The notes: a model not told the origin generated them from the letters alone. Numbered from the stretch's first letter, positions 1 to 8,529 are shown. The stretch is DNA of 22,401 bases from Novosphingobium acidiphilum DSM 19966 (GCF_000429005.1 NZ_AUBA01000030.1:1-22401); one strand, 5' to 3'. Made by a program: numbers and translations.

Positions 1-622
1 CAGACAGGCTGTCGCTGCGATGTTCGATCGGCGCCCCGCCCACCGCCCACAGCGCATTTTGCAGCCCTTCGGCCAGCGCGACATAGCTCTCGCCGCCCAG
101 AATGACATGGGCGTGTTCGAAGCCCGACCAGGTAAGCCGGAAGTGATAAAGCCGGTGGTCGAGCGGCACGCCTGCAACCGTAACGGCCAAATCGCCCATA
201 TCGGTGAAGTCCGACAACCCAAGCCGACCGGGCTCATGGACCTGGCGAAAGATAACCTCCTGATCAGGACCGAACTGCGCGCGCCAAGACCGGATCCGAC
301 GCTCCAACGTCCGCCGGACCCTCTGGTCGAGTTCGGGATGACGCCGGCGGATCTCCTCGAAGATGGCTACGGCGCGCAACCCCGGTGCCGCCTCCAGCAA
401 GGGCACGATCTCGGTCTCGAATATGTCTGCCAGCGGGTCAGGCCGTCGCCGCTCGCGCGGCTTTTTGCGTTGCGAGGGCAGGCATGGATCCGCGTTGATC
501 CGATACGCGCTCGCCATGCTGATCCCTGCCTTGGCGGCGGCCACCGGCACCGAATTGGTCTGCTTGAGCTTCATATAAAGCCTCATCTGATGATCGTTGA
601 TACGGCAGCCCGGCACCCGCAT
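1..622 (-). CDS. istA: IS21-family transposase IstA, N-terminal part (runs off left edge)
   Basis: This is the N-terminal ~207 residues of a DDE transposase of the IS21 IstA family, which cuts and joins the element ends with the ATPase IstB. The minus-strand frame is open from position 622 to the window edge. It begins MRVPGCRINDHQMRLYMK, typical of IstA, followed by a helix-turn-helix-like stretch (VPVAAAKAGISMASAYRI). The conserved GLRAVAIFEEIRRRHPEL block follows, then the start of the catalytic core: LSDFTDM carries the probable first catalytic Asp, and HRSDSLS at the edge the probable second. ATG at 622 is preferred because GGAAGGG lies just upstream and the family N-terminus is matched; ATGs at 586 and 574 are in frame but would lose it. 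The third catalytic residue and IstB should lie outside the window. Confidence 0.85.
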   Translation of the reverse strand, partial: MRVPGCRINDHQMRLYMKLKQTNSVPVAAAKAGISMASAYRINADPCLPSQRKKPRERRRPDPLADIFETEIVPLLEAAPGLRAVAIFEEIRRRHPELDQRVRRTLERRIRSWRAQFGPDQEVIFRQVHEPGRLGLSDFTDMGDLAVTVAGVPLDHRLYHFRLTWSGFEHAHVILGGESYVALAEGLQNALWAVGGAPIEHRSDSLS

Positions 623-697
623 CCCTTCCAAACGAAGCGATGCGCGTCATACCGGGCCGACCACGACCCTCTGAACCCCTATGAAATAGAGGCCTCA

Positions 698-748
698 CCG
701 CTTGCTGGCACGGCTACGGGCTACGCCCTCCGCCGTGCCAGCAAGCGG
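698..748. repeat. 17-bp perfect inverted repeat (stem-loop) in the istA leader
   Basis: Positions 698-714 (CCGCTTGCTGGCACGGC) are perfectly complementary to 732-748. The 17-base loop itself contains a small GGGC/GCCC stem. It lies between the element end and istA, so it would form in the istA leader transcript. There is no U-run after it on the minus strand, so it is not a textbook intrinsic terminator. Confidence 0.75.
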
Positions 749-793
749 CGATTCTCACCTTGATTGTCGCTGCGTTCTCATCCTGATTGTCGC
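748..793 (-). repeat. Two subterminal direct repeats of the IS21 end
   Basis: On the minus strand two near-identical units, 793-772 (GCGACAATCAGGATGAGAAC) and 770-748 (GCGACAATCAAGGTGAGAAT), lie head to tail inside the element end. Multiple repeats just inside the termini are characteristic of IS21-family elements and are regarded as transposase-binding sites. Confidence 0.65.
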
Positions 794-866
794 GCGGCAA
801 AAACCTACCCGGCGCTGGCCGAGTCTGCCGGCAACGCATGCGTTCTGGTCTCATGGCCCGGCGGTT

Positions 867-2009
867 TTACAGCATCGTTGAATAGTGGGTTTGCTCCAGC
901 GGTAACATGGCAGCCCCGATCGCACAGGCATCGTAGTTGGTCTGCGATGCGACGATGCGCGGCAACGGGCGGGGGGTTTCGCGGCGCGCATCGTCGAACA
1001 ACTCGATCGCAGGGATCAGCTTGGCGGCCAGAGCCTGTGGCAGGCGTCCGCCAAAGACGATTGCATCCGGATCGACCAGCGCAGCGATGGCCGACGTGAT
1101 CAACGAGAACTGGTCGCGACTGCTGGCGATCCATTCATCGATTCCTGGCCAGTCCGGATCGAAACGATCCAGCATGGTCGAGATACCGTCCAGTTCGACT
1201 CCGGCTTTGCGCAGGGCATGGAGTAGCGTTTCCAGCGTCGGAATGTGGAAATTGCGCCATGGCAACATGCGACCGATTTCGCCGCTGTTCCCGTGCGATC
1301 CGCGCAGCAAGCGATGGTTGACGATGATCCCGCCACCGAGCCCTGCGGCGACGTAGATATAGACGAAATTTGCAAAGGTGCGTCCCGCACCAAGAAAGCA
1401 TTCGCCTACAGCGGCTGCGTTGCCATCGCTTTCCGCCCAGCACGGCAGATCGAGCTGTTCAGCGAACAGTTCGTCGATCGGTACCATCGCGAATTCGTCG
1501 AGCGCGCGCGGAGGATTGAAGCGCGACTTGCCGTCCAGACAAGGGCCAAGAATTCCGATCCCGGCGCCGACCAGCCGGTCGCGCGCCGATGGGATGCTTT
1601 CCAGAAAACGATCGCGCGCCTCGAGTATACAGGCAAAAACCGCCTTGCGGCTCATCACAGGCAACGTGAAGTGTTCATGCCCGATGACATTGCCGGCAAA
1701 ATCCATCAACACAATCGACATGGCATCAGTCATCAAGGCGATGCCCAATGAGTAGGCATATTGCGGGTTGATGCCAATTTCGACGCTGGGTTGGCCCCGG
1801 CGGCCATTGCCACGACGGCTGCCCAAAATCAGCGCATTGCGGCCAACAAGATCGCTGACCAGCCGCGAAACGGACTGCTGTGAAAGGGTGCTGGCCTGGA
1901 CGATTTCCGGTTGGGTCGCTCCGGCGTTGCGCAAGACAATGCCGAGAATTCGCGCTTCGCTGTCGGAAGGTTGCTGCCGTAGATGCGCGATCGTTTCCCT
2001 GCCTGCCAT
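867..2009 (-). CDS. ROK-family transcriptional regulator (NagC/Mlc type)
   Basis: A 380-residue ROK regulator: an N-terminal winged helix-turn-helix (about residues 17-65; TQPEIVQASTLSQQSVSRLV is the recognition region) fused to a sugar-kinase-like sensor domain. ROK landmarks are SDGNAAAVGE (about 194-203) and GLGGGIIVNHRLLRGSHGNSGEIG (223-246). Unusually, the HExGH-type metal motif is altered: GEIGRM replaces GEIGHM and the following CxCGxxGC cysteine cluster is absent, so the usual zinc site is probably missing. ATG at 2009 is chosen; a longer frame starts only at a TTG at 2069 and adds 20 residues that do not look like the family. As the last member of the leftward catabolic locus, it probably represses that locus and is relieved by a sugar or sugar-glycerate ligand. 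The effector is unknown. Confidence 0.85.
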   Translation of the reverse strand: MAGRETIAHLRQQPSDSEARILGIVLRNAGATQPEIVQASTLSQQSVSRLVSDLVGRNALILGSRRGNGRRGQPSVEIGINPQYAYSLGIALMTDAMSIVLMDFAGNVIGHEHFTLPVMSRKAVFACILEARDRFLESIPSARDRLVGAGIGILGPCLDGKSRFNPPRALDEFAMVPIDELFAEQLDLPCWAESDGNAAAVGECFLGAGRTFANFVYIYVAAGLGGGIIVNHRLLRGSHGNSGEIGRMLPWRNFHIPTLETLLHALRKAGVELDGISTMLDRFDPDWPGIDEWIASSRDQFSLITSAIAALVDPDAIVFGGRLPQALAAKLIPAIELFDDARRETPRPLPRIVASQTNYDACAIGAAMLPLEQTHYSTML

Positions 2010-2040
2010 AGCCCAGAGATGGCAAATCCAGCCCGGGCAA

Positions 2041-2121
2041 TCAAGCGCCGATCCCACAGATGTTGCCAAGCAGCGCCAGAGCGAGTGCCAAATTCAGGCT
2101 TATCTGGTTTCCGATTGCCAT
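2041..2121 (-). CDS. Possible 26-residue hydrophobic small protein
   Basis: Between the MFS and ROK genes, on the same strand, an ATG at 2121 opens a 26-codon frame ending with TGA at 2043-2041. It has an AGGA Shine-Dalgarno five bases upstream. The product starts MAIGNQISLNLALALALLGN and ends CGIGA: a single hydrophobic stretch long enough to cross a membrane. It follows the MFS stop by 46 bp. Small hydrophobic proteins that bind transporters are known in bacteria, but no homologue is recognised here, and a frame this short could arise by chance. Confidence 0.3.
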   Translation of the reverse strand: MAIGNQISLNLALALALLGNICGIGA

Positions 2122-2167
2122 CAAGGTCCTGGTCCCGCCCAGTTCAATTCCGCCATGCGAAGCCGGT

Positions 2168-3433
2168 TCAGACATCCTGCAATGCGCCTGACTGCCGGGC
2201 AATCACCGCGCGCACCGTTGGACGCGACACGATCAGGATCAGCACCGCCGCGCCATAAAGCGCGGCCATCATCGCAAAAGCTGCAGCGAGACCCGCCACG
2301 CTGGCGATCAGCGGCAGACCAGTTGTGGCAATTCCGGCTCCGAAAAAACCGACCATCGTCATCATCCCGGTTGCGGTGGCACGGGCTTCGTCTGCGACAA
2401 CATCGAACATTGCGGCGTAGATGCAGCCATCGAACAAACCTTTGCCAAAGCTGGTGGCAAACAGCAGCAGACCGACCAGCGCCACCGAATGCGCCAGCGG
2501 AAATATCGCCAGAAACACGGCCGCAATCGCCAGTCCGATCAGCAGAACGGTAAAGCGGCCCAGCGGGCAGTGCACGGCCAGTCTGTCCGCGAGCCAGCCT
2601 CCCACCAGCACCGCAACAAACCCGGCAATGGTGATCATCATCGGACCGACCAGCGCGCTATCGGCAAGATTGAGCCCCAGCACGTCATGCGCATAGACAT
2701 TACACCAGTTCAGCACCGCCGAAGAGGCTGCCGAGGCAAACATATAAACCGCGCACAGCACCAGTGCGGCACGGTTGGCCAGGACAACCGTGACCGGCTC
2801 TGTGCGCGCGGTCCTTGACACTGCGGCGGGTACGACAGCACTGCCTGGCACATCAACGCGCAACAACCACGCCAGCACCCCGGCAAACATCAACCCGGTC
2901 CCTGCAAACACCACAAACGGGATGGCCCAACCGTGGGCGTCGGCCAGTTTGCCTGCCACCCAACTGCCCGCTCCGCCGCCGACGAAAATCGCGGTCTGAT
3001 GGATCGACAGCGCGCGGCTGCGAGTCGACTGCCCGTGCCAGCGACTGATTAGCGCGGTGGCGCTGGGATAATACGTCGATTCACCAATAGCGACCATTCC
3101 GCGCATGGTGAGCAGCAGGCCAAAACTGGTCGCCAGGGGCATCATCCCGGTGGCTGTGCTCCAGAAAATCAGGCCAAACAGGATCAGATTGCGCCGCTGC
3201 ACACTGTCGCCGATCCGGCCGAACAGGAACGCGCAAAATGCGTAGCCCCAGAAAAATGTCGTATCAACCAGCCCGAGCTGAATGTCGTTAACGTGAAAGG
3301 CTTTGCGCAACAACGGCTTGACCGTGTTGAACACCGAACGATCCGCCGCATTGAGGCAGGATACTGTCCACAGCAGCCCGACCAGAATCCAGGGATAGGT
3401 TTTGGATACAGGTCGACGCACAGAGATGGTCAT
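2168..3433 (-). CDS. MFS transporter, probable uptake permease of the glycosylglycerate locus
   Basis: A 421-residue major facilitator superfamily permease of the inner membrane with about 12 hydrophobic segments. Visible landmarks are the N-terminal helix (YPWILVGLLWTVSCLNAADRS), the loop-2 region FGRIGDSVQRRN after the second helix (the position of the family GxxxDxxGRR signature), and GESTYYPSATALISRWH in helix 4/5, which resembles the anion:cation symporter and sugar-acid branches. ATG at 3433 is chosen over an upstream in-frame start at 3481, because it overlaps the hydrolase stop as ATGA, giving translational coupling. Context suggests it brings the TBDR substrate, or the glycerate part, from periplasm to cytoplasm. 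The substrate itself is inferred, not shown. Confidence 0.85.
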   Translation of the reverse strand: MTISVRRPVSKTYPWILVGLLWTVSCLNAADRSVFNTVKPLLRKAFHVNDIQLGLVDTTFFWGYAFCAFLFGRIGDSVQRRNLILFGLIFWSTATGMMPLATSFGLLLTMRGMVAIGESTYYPSATALISRWHGQSTRSRALSIHQTAIFVGGGAGSWVAGKLADAHGWAIPFVVFAGTGLMFAGVLAWLLRVDVPGSAVVPAAVSRTARTEPVTVVLANRAALVLCAVYMFASAASSAVLNWCNVYAHDVLGLNLADSALVGPMMITIAGFVAVLVGGWLADRLAVHCPLGRFTVLLIGLAIAAVFLAIFPLAHSVALVGLLLFATSFGKGLFDGCIYAAMFDVVADEARATATGMMTMVGFFGAGIATTGLPLIASVAGLAAAFAMMAALYGAAVLILIVSRPTVRAVIARQSGALQDV

Positions 3434-4707
3434 GGGCTCGCCACTTTGCCGCACCAGGCCAGCCACATCGCGGCTGTCCACGAAAAGTCGGGCCCGCCCG
3501 ATCCAGCACCGGTTTCGGGGCTGAAACTTTCATAGAAACCCGACAATTCGATCAAGCCTGCCGAATCCGACCTGATCCGGTCGGCCCAGGCCTGGTGTCC
3601 GGTCTCGGCCAGCCCCAGCGCGACCATATAACTCACCACCAGCCAGATCGGCCCACGCCAGTATCGCTGATGATCATAGGCCCGGCTTCCCGCTTCCAGA
3701 CTGGGAAGCAGGAACCGCGCGCTATGCGTCAATCGCCCAAGCGCCGCGATCAGCCGAGCATGCTGCGCGGCATTGCCGACACCTGCATAGAATGCCAGAA
3801 AACTGGCGTTGGTGACCAGGCCCGAACTCTGACCAGTGCCCAGATCGCGTGAGCAATAAGCGCCTGCGTCTTCGTTCCACAGCCAGTCGACACCGTGTTC
3901 GGACAGCGCGATCCGCGCTTTCAGTTCGTCCGCCGTCGCGCTGTCGCCGATGGCCTGCACCATGACCAGGAGATCGCGATTGGCGCGGAGCAATTCCATC
4001 GACATGCCGACATCGATCATCCGGAACGGGCCGTGGTCGGCGATTTCGCGATGGTCCCAGCCACAGGCCCGGCCAAATTGCAGGATTGCGACATAGCGGT
4101 CGTATTCGCGCGCAGTGGGGCGCATGGCGGCATCGACGTGGGCGGTATCCCGGCGCTGATAACTGCCGACGCGCGAGGTATCGACCCGGTCTAGGGCTTC
4201 GTCCCATTCCGAACTGTTGTCACGCCCGGTTTCCCAGTTGTGCGTGACCATCACCAGGCCATTGGCCAGCGGATCGCGATATGTGTGAAACCAGCGATGG
4301 CTCTTGAGACATGCCGCAACCAGCGCGCGCATCCGCGGGTGCGCCGGATCGGCACCTTCGGCCTGCCACAGGTGGCGCACGATCGAGGCCAGCACCGGCG
4401 GCTGGGTAATGCCCGATGTCGGCGGGGTCCTGCCGGTCGCCCACACTGCTGGCCCGGGGAAATAGCCCGGATCGTCCTGATGGAAGATGATTTGCGGAAT
4501 CATCCCGTCATCCCACTGTCCCGACACCAGCGTTTCAAGCTCGACCCACGCGCGATCGCGGTCAAATTCGGCAAAACCGAGCGCGACAAATGCCGAATCC
4601 CAGTTCCACTGATAGGGATAGAGGCCGTGCGTGGGCACGGTATAGCCGCCGTGATCGTTGCGGCGCAAAATGGAGATAGCGTGTTCGGACAGCAAAGGAA
4701 TGGTCAT
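3430..4707 (-). CDS. GH63-type glucosylglycerate/mannosylglycerate hydrolase
   Basis: A 425-residue (alpha/alpha)6-barrel glycoside hydrolase resembling the mycobacterial glucosylglycerate hydrolase and the Thermus mannosylglycerate hydrolase (GH63, MGH1-like). These release glycerate from the glycoside. Matching blocks are YPYQWNWDSAFVALGFA (30-46), QWDDGMIPQIIFH (64-76), GYFPGPAVWAT, TSGITQPPV (97-105), NWETGRDNSSEWDEA (157-171), YWRGPIWLVV (349-358) and FYESFSPETG (391-400). By alignment from memory with the mycobacterial enzyme (catalytic residues D43, D182 and E419), the counterparts are D37, D163 and E393, all present. No signal peptide is seen, so it should be cytoplasmic. It overlaps the glycerate kinase stop by ATGA (4707-4704) and the MFS start by ATGA, so the three are translationally coupled. 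Glucose versus mannose specificity cannot be read from the sequence; other small alpha-glycosides remain possible. Confidence 0.82.
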   Translation of the reverse strand: MTIPLLSEHAISILRRNDHGGYTVPTHGLYPYQWNWDSAFVALGFAEFDRDRAWVELETLVSGQWDDGMIPQIIFHQDDPGYFPGPAVWATGRTPPTSGITQPPVLASIVRHLWQAEGADPAHPRMRALVAACLKSHRWFHTYRDPLANGLVMVTHNWETGRDNSSEWDEALDRVDTSRVGSYQRRDTAHVDAAMRPTAREYDRYVAILQFGRACGWDHREIADHGPFRMIDVGMSMELLRANRDLLVMVQAIGDSATADELKARIALSEHGVDWLWNEDAGAYCSRDLGTGQSSGLVTNASFLAFYAGVGNAAQHARLIAALGRLTHSARFLLPSLEAGSRAYDHQRYWRGPIWLVVSYMVALGLAETGHQAWADRIRSDSAGLIELSGFYESFSPETGAGSGGPDFSWTAAMWLAWCGKVASP

Positions 4708-5936
4708 CGGGGCTCCACGGCGATCATGCGAATATCGTTGACATTAGTAAGGCTGGGCCCGGTGATGATCAGGCCGCCATGCGCCTGAAACAGCGTGTGC
4801 GTGCGATGAGAGGCCAACGCCGCGCGAAGCGCTTCGGCAGGAATTGCGCCTGCCGTCACAAACCCGCCGGCATTGTCCTCGGTGCCGTCAATTCCGTCGC
4901 TGTCGCCGGCCAGTGCACAAATCGGATCGCCAGGGCGCAGCACTTGCGCCAGCCCGGCGAGATATTCCAGATTGGGCCCGCCGCAGCCCTGCGTCCCAGC
5001 AGACGTCACCGTAAGTTCCCCGCCCGATAGCACTAGATGGCGCCCGGGTTTGCCGACAAGATCCTGTGCCAGCACGGCATGTGCCGCACCCACGGCGCGG
5101 GCTTCCCCGGTAAGCGCATGACCCAGATCGAGCACATTCCAGCCATCGCGCCGGGCGCGATCGGCAACTGCATCGAGCGCGGTGCGACCGGTCGCCAGCG
5201 TCACCACGTCGTGCAGGGGCACCTCGTCCGGGCGGTTGGCATGGATCACACGCGCCAGCTCGGCGCTCGCCCGCCAGCCGTATCGAGCGAGCGTGGAAAT
5301 CGCGCGATCGGGTTCGAACGGCGCCGCAACACTCGGTCCCGATGCGACCAGCGCCGGATCATCGCCCACGACATCCGAAATCACCATTGTCAGCAACTGT
5401 GCGCCGCGCGCGCCGGCGATCGCACCCAGTCGACCGCCTTTGACCCGCGACAGATGGCGGCGAACGAGATTGATATCGTCGATCGGTGCACCCGAACGTA
5501 CAAGATGATCGGTAATCGCCTGTTTTTCTGCCAGCTCCAGGCCGGTCGCCGGCGCGCATAACAACGCCGAACCTCCACCCGAAATCACGAATATGACCCG
5601 GTCGCCGGGCCCGGCTTGCTGGGCGAGCGCGATGATGTGATCGGCTGCCGCGCGCCCCGCCGCGTCGGGCACCGGATGACGCGCCTCGATGACGCACACG
5701 CCATCGATATCCAGATCCACGCCGTGACCATACCGCGTGACGACACACCCGATAACGTCACCCGATGTATGCGCGCGAGCCACTTGAGCCATTGCCGCCG
5801 CTGCCTTGCCGCAACCCAGGATGAATGTCTTTCCCTGCGGCGGGCTCGCAGGCACGTGCCGTGGCATCACCTGTTGTGCGCTTGCTGCCCGCACACCGTG
5901 CACAAAATAGGCGGTAAGCGCGTCGATTGACTCCAC
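4704..5936 (-). CDS. Glycerate 2-kinase (class II, DUF4147/MOFRL family)
   Basis: A 410-residue kinase of the GckA/TtuD family that converts D-glycerate plus ATP to 2-phosphoglycerate, feeding lower glycolysis. Family landmarks are FILGCGKAAAAMA (38-50, with the conserved Lys44), ARHPVPDAAG (85-94), VISGGGSALLCAP (118-130), the LVRRHLSRVKGGRLG block, ISDVVGDDPALVASGP, and the C-terminal MOFRL region with GPNLEYLAGLA and GDSDGIDGTEDNAGG. The start is GTG at 5936, with GGGGA six bases upstream. The final TGA overlaps the hydrolase ATG. Some family members are annotated as hydroxypyruvate reductase, but the sequence pattern and the hydrolase neighbour favour kinase activity: it would consume the glycerate released by the hydrolase. 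Confidence 0.88.
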   Translation of the reverse strand: MESIDALTAYFVHGVRAASAQQVMPRHVPASPPQGKTFILGCGKAAAAMAQVARAHTSGDVIGCVVTRYGHGVDLDIDGVCVIEARHPVPDAAGRAAADHIIALAQQAGPGDRVIFVISGGGSALLCAPATGLELAEKQAITDHLVRSGAPIDDINLVRRHLSRVKGGRLGAIAGARGAQLLTMVISDVVGDDPALVASGPSVAAPFEPDRAISTLARYGWRASAELARVIHANRPDEVPLHDVVTLATGRTALDAVADRARRDGWNVLDLGHALTGEARAVGAAHAVLAQDLVGKPGRHLVLSGGELTVTSAGTQGCGGPNLEYLAGLAQVLRPGDPICALAGDSDGIDGTEDNAGGFVTAGAIPAEALRAALASHRTHTLFQAHGGLIITGPSLTNVNDIRMIAVEPR

Positions 5937-5952
5937 GGATGGTCCCCGTTTG

Positions 5953-5981
5953 CCTGCCCGGTTGCGCCGCAGCCGGGCAGG
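5953..5981. repeat. Intercistronic stem-loop between TBDR and glycerate kinase
   Basis: CCTGCCCGG (5953-5961) pairs perfectly with CCGGGCAGG (5973-5981) around an 11-base loop, in the 67-bp gap after the TBDR stop. No T-run follows on the minus strand. It is more likely an attenuating or mRNA-end-protecting hairpin that lets TBDR message exceed enzyme message than a full terminator. Confidence 0.55.
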
Positions 5982-6003
5982 TTATGTTCAAGTTTGTCGG
6001 AAT

Positions 6004-8529
6004 TCAGAACGCGTAGGACAGCTTGCCCATGACCCGGCGCGGCAGAATATCGCGACCGACGAAATAAGCTTGCCCCGCATTCTGCAAAGCGCCCTGACGC
6101 GGGTTGCCTTCGGTCGCCCCCTGATTGTTCAGCAGGTTGTAGATATCGGCGCTGATTCGCACCGTCTGGTTGCCTGAAACCGGCACATTTGCCCCGATAT
6201 CGAGCCGCAGAATATTGTAACCTCCCAAGCGGATGTTGTTCAGATCAGAGGTGAAAGTCCGACCGGTATACGTATCGAACAACGATGCATCGAACAGGTG
6301 GTGGCGGAAATACAACCCGAAGTTGGAGACGAAATCGGGCTGGCGTTGTTCACGGTCGCCAACGCAGTTGGTGCAACCGGCAACGGGCGTGTAGAGGGTA
6401 TAGACATCGTGCTGGTAGGTCGCATTGCCCTCGAACGTCAGGTGCGGCACGATCGTCGCTGTTACATTCGCTTCGGCACCATACGTCCGGGTCGATACCA
6501 GATTGACCACTTCGGTCGGCGCGCTGCCCGGCGTCGGTCCGTTGATCAGCTGAATATTGCGCAAATTCGTCAGCGTCGCATAGAAGATCGAGGCTGAACC
6601 GCTGATGCGCGCCGTGCGGAACTTAATCCCAGCCATCGCCTGTTTGATCACTTCTGGCTGAAACGACTGCACGTCATCGTGGGTATCGATCACCACGCTG
6701 CGCAGTTCGGGCATGAAGAACCCGCGTGAGGCGTTCATGAACAGGCTGACCTGGTCGGACAATTTGTACAAGACGTTGCCGGCCAGTGCCCATGATGACG
6801 GATCGACTTTTCCGGTCAGGAAATCGCCTGAGCCCCACGTGATATTGGACAGCCCCGATGACAACTGTGTGTTCGCGGGCAGGTTGGTAGGCAGCACACC
6901 GCCGGGGATTTTCTGGGTGGTCTCATGACTGACATAACCGTCGAGCTTTTCCCACCGGCCGCCGATATCGAAAATCCATTTTCCGGCCTCCATTTGGTCG
7001 GCCAGGTAGACGGCATAACGCTTTGAATTCGCGTAATTGTTGGTGTATCCGGTACCGGTGCCGGTCAGGCCGTTGCTCGAAAGAATGGTGGTAGCGCCGG
7101 TGGATATGTTGGTCACTGACGCATCGACAAGCTGAGGCGCATTGTCGAAGTCGCCGATGTACGAATATGTAACATCAAAATCGCGCGCGCTGGTCTGGCC
7201 GAAGTAGCTGCCCAGAGTGAAATGGTGCTGGATCGCTCCGGTCAGCAGTTGCTTGGTGAGGTTGAGCTCGCCCTCTGCGGTAGAGAGGTTGCGCGATCGA
7301 TCCGTGACTCGGTCACCCCACAGCAGGTAATTGGACGGCACGGCCGCGCCGCTGTTGGCAAACGTAAAGCTGGATGTGTAATTGGCCGGATTGAAAGTCG
7401 CCGACGTCGATCCGAACTGCGATGCATAACTTTGCAGGAATGCGGTCTGCGTGGTGGGCAGGTTGGTGACGTTGTCGCCGCCGTTGAACAGCGCAAAGGT
7501 GTGGGTGTAATTGGCGATGTTGGCTTTGCCGTTGAACGCCCAGCCGTTGCCGATGTCTTTCTTGAAATCGGAGCCGAACGAATAGCCGCTGACATAAACG
7601 CCTTCACCGACACTGGTGTGGAACGTGCCGTTCGGGGTCTGAAACGCGATGCCGGACAGCGCCGCGGTTTCGGTGGTCAGCACTTCGCTGCCGTTGTTGC
7701 CGATCGCAGGACGATAGGTCTGCCCGTTAAGCGGGATATCGCCATAATATGGTGTGCGATCATTGATCGCCTGGCCATAGATGGTGAATTCGCCGCCATC
7801 GAATTCATGGCTGATGTTGCCGCGCAACTGGTAGCCTTTGGCGGCAAAGCCGGACACTAGCGGGCCTTCGTCATAGCGATACCAGCCCGAGACGGCGTAG
7901 TGATAGCCATTGCCGATCGGACCGTTGAGCGCAAAATCGGCTTTGACACGCGAATGATTGGACCCTTCAATCGAAAATTTTCCGTGATCCTCGTCGCCAC
8001 CTTTTTTGTCGATATAGTTGATTATGCCACCAATTCCGCCGCTACCGAACAGGTTCGACACGCCGCCACGCACAAATTCGAGTCGCTCCACGCCCAGGTC
8101 TGGTCGCTTGAAGATGTCGATCGCCGATGAGTTCAGCCCCATGCTGGCGATCGTTTGCGATCCGTTGAACTGGATCGGCGTGAACTGGTATTGACCGGTG
8201 CTGGGCAGGCCCGACACGAACACGTTGGCGGCGACCTCGCCCCCGCCGCCTTCGGCCTTGAGCGAGGGCACGGTGGCGAGGACATCGGCTTGACTATTCG
8301 CCGACAGCATCGACAGTCGATCGCTGCCGATGCTGGTTGCAACCGCCGGGGTCTTCAACTGAACGCGACCGACGCTGGTGCCGGTAACGACGATTGCATT
8401 GTCTTGCGGGGCCTGTGCTGTTGCGTCGGCAGATGCTGTGGACGCGACCGACTGTGCCATCAGCGGTGTTGCCAGCGCCAAAGGACTGACGGCGGCCAGA
8501 CGCACGACGTGCTTGAATGGTGCTTTCAT
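6004..8529 (-). CDS. TonB-dependent outer-membrane receptor (first gene of glycosylglycerate locus)
   Basis: An 841-residue TBDR that would import a scarce or large nutrient across the outer membrane with energy from TonB-ExbBD. The start is ATG 8529, with GGGGAGGG five bases upstream; an earlier in-frame codon is only TTG. A signal peptide (MKAPFKHVVRLAAVSPLALATPLMAQ) is followed by a TonB-box-like AIVVTGT and a plug domain (about residues 45-170) with DVLATVPSLKAEGG, VERLEFVRGGVSNLFGSGGIGG and INYIDKKGG. A large beta-barrel ends in LSYAF, with the terminal Phe expected for barrel assembly. The CTNC pair near the C-terminus (GCTNCVGDREQRQPDF) may form a loop disulphide. The following genes suggest a glycosylglycerate or a larger glycoside of it as ligand; this is inference from context. 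Confidence 0.88.
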   Translation of the reverse strand: MKAPFKHVVRLAAVSPLALATPLMAQSVASTASADATAQAPQDNAIVVTGTSVGRVQLKTPAVATSIGSDRLSMLSANSQADVLATVPSLKAEGGGGEVAANVFVSGLPSTGQYQFTPIQFNGSQTIASMGLNSSAIDIFKRPDLGVERLEFVRGGVSNLFGSGGIGGIINYIDKKGGDEDHGKFSIEGSNHSRVKADFALNGPIGNGYHYAVSGWYRYDEGPLVSGFAAKGYQLRGNISHEFDGGEFTIYGQAINDRTPYYGDIPLNGQTYRPAIGNNGSEVLTTETAALSGIAFQTPNGTFHTSVGEGVYVSGYSFGSDFKKDIGNGWAFNGKANIANYTHTFALFNGGDNVTNLPTTQTAFLQSYASQFGSTSATFNPANYTSSFTFANSGAAVPSNYLLWGDRVTDRSRNLSTAEGELNLTKQLLTGAIQHHFTLGSYFGQTSARDFDVTYSYIGDFDNAPQLVDASVTNISTGATTILSSNGLTGTGTGYTNNYANSKRYAVYLADQMEAGKWIFDIGGRWEKLDGYVSHETTQKIPGGVLPTNLPANTQLSSGLSNITWGSGDFLTGKVDPSSWALAGNVLYKLSDQVSLFMNASRGFFMPELRSVVIDTHDDVQSFQPEVIKQAMAGIKFRTARISGSASIFYATLTNLRNIQLINGPTPGSAPTEVVNLVSTRTYGAEANVTATIVPHLTFEGNATYQHDVYTLYTPVAGCTNCVGDREQRQPDFVSNFGLYFRHHLFDASLFDTYTGRTFTSDLNNIRLGGYNILRLDIGANVPVSGNQTVRISADIYNLLNNQGATEGNPRQGALQNAGQAYFVGRDILPRRVMGKLSYAF

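Larger units (their letters stand above)
1..800 (-). mobile_element. IS21-family insertion sequence, partial (one end plus 5' part of istA)
   Basis: The left 800 bases are one end of an IS21-type element that continues beyond the window. It holds the start of an IstA transposase on the minus strand, a leader with a strong stem-loop, and two subterminal repeats, which is the organisation known for IS21-family ends. The outer boundary is placed near position 800, where the minus strand reads TGCCGCGCGACAATCAGG; it is approximate, because no target duplication can be checked with only one end visible. The element stops about 65 bp short of the ROK gene's 3' end and does not interrupt it. Confidence 0.75.

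Noticed and set aside
20..763. 247-codon plus-strand frame at the left edge
   Set aside because: The opposite strand encodes a convincing IstA N-terminus over the same DNA.
2010..2069. 20-residue N-terminal extension of the ROK protein from a TTG codon
   Set aside because: It has no good ribosome-binding site, and the ATG at 2009 gives the family's normal N-terminus.
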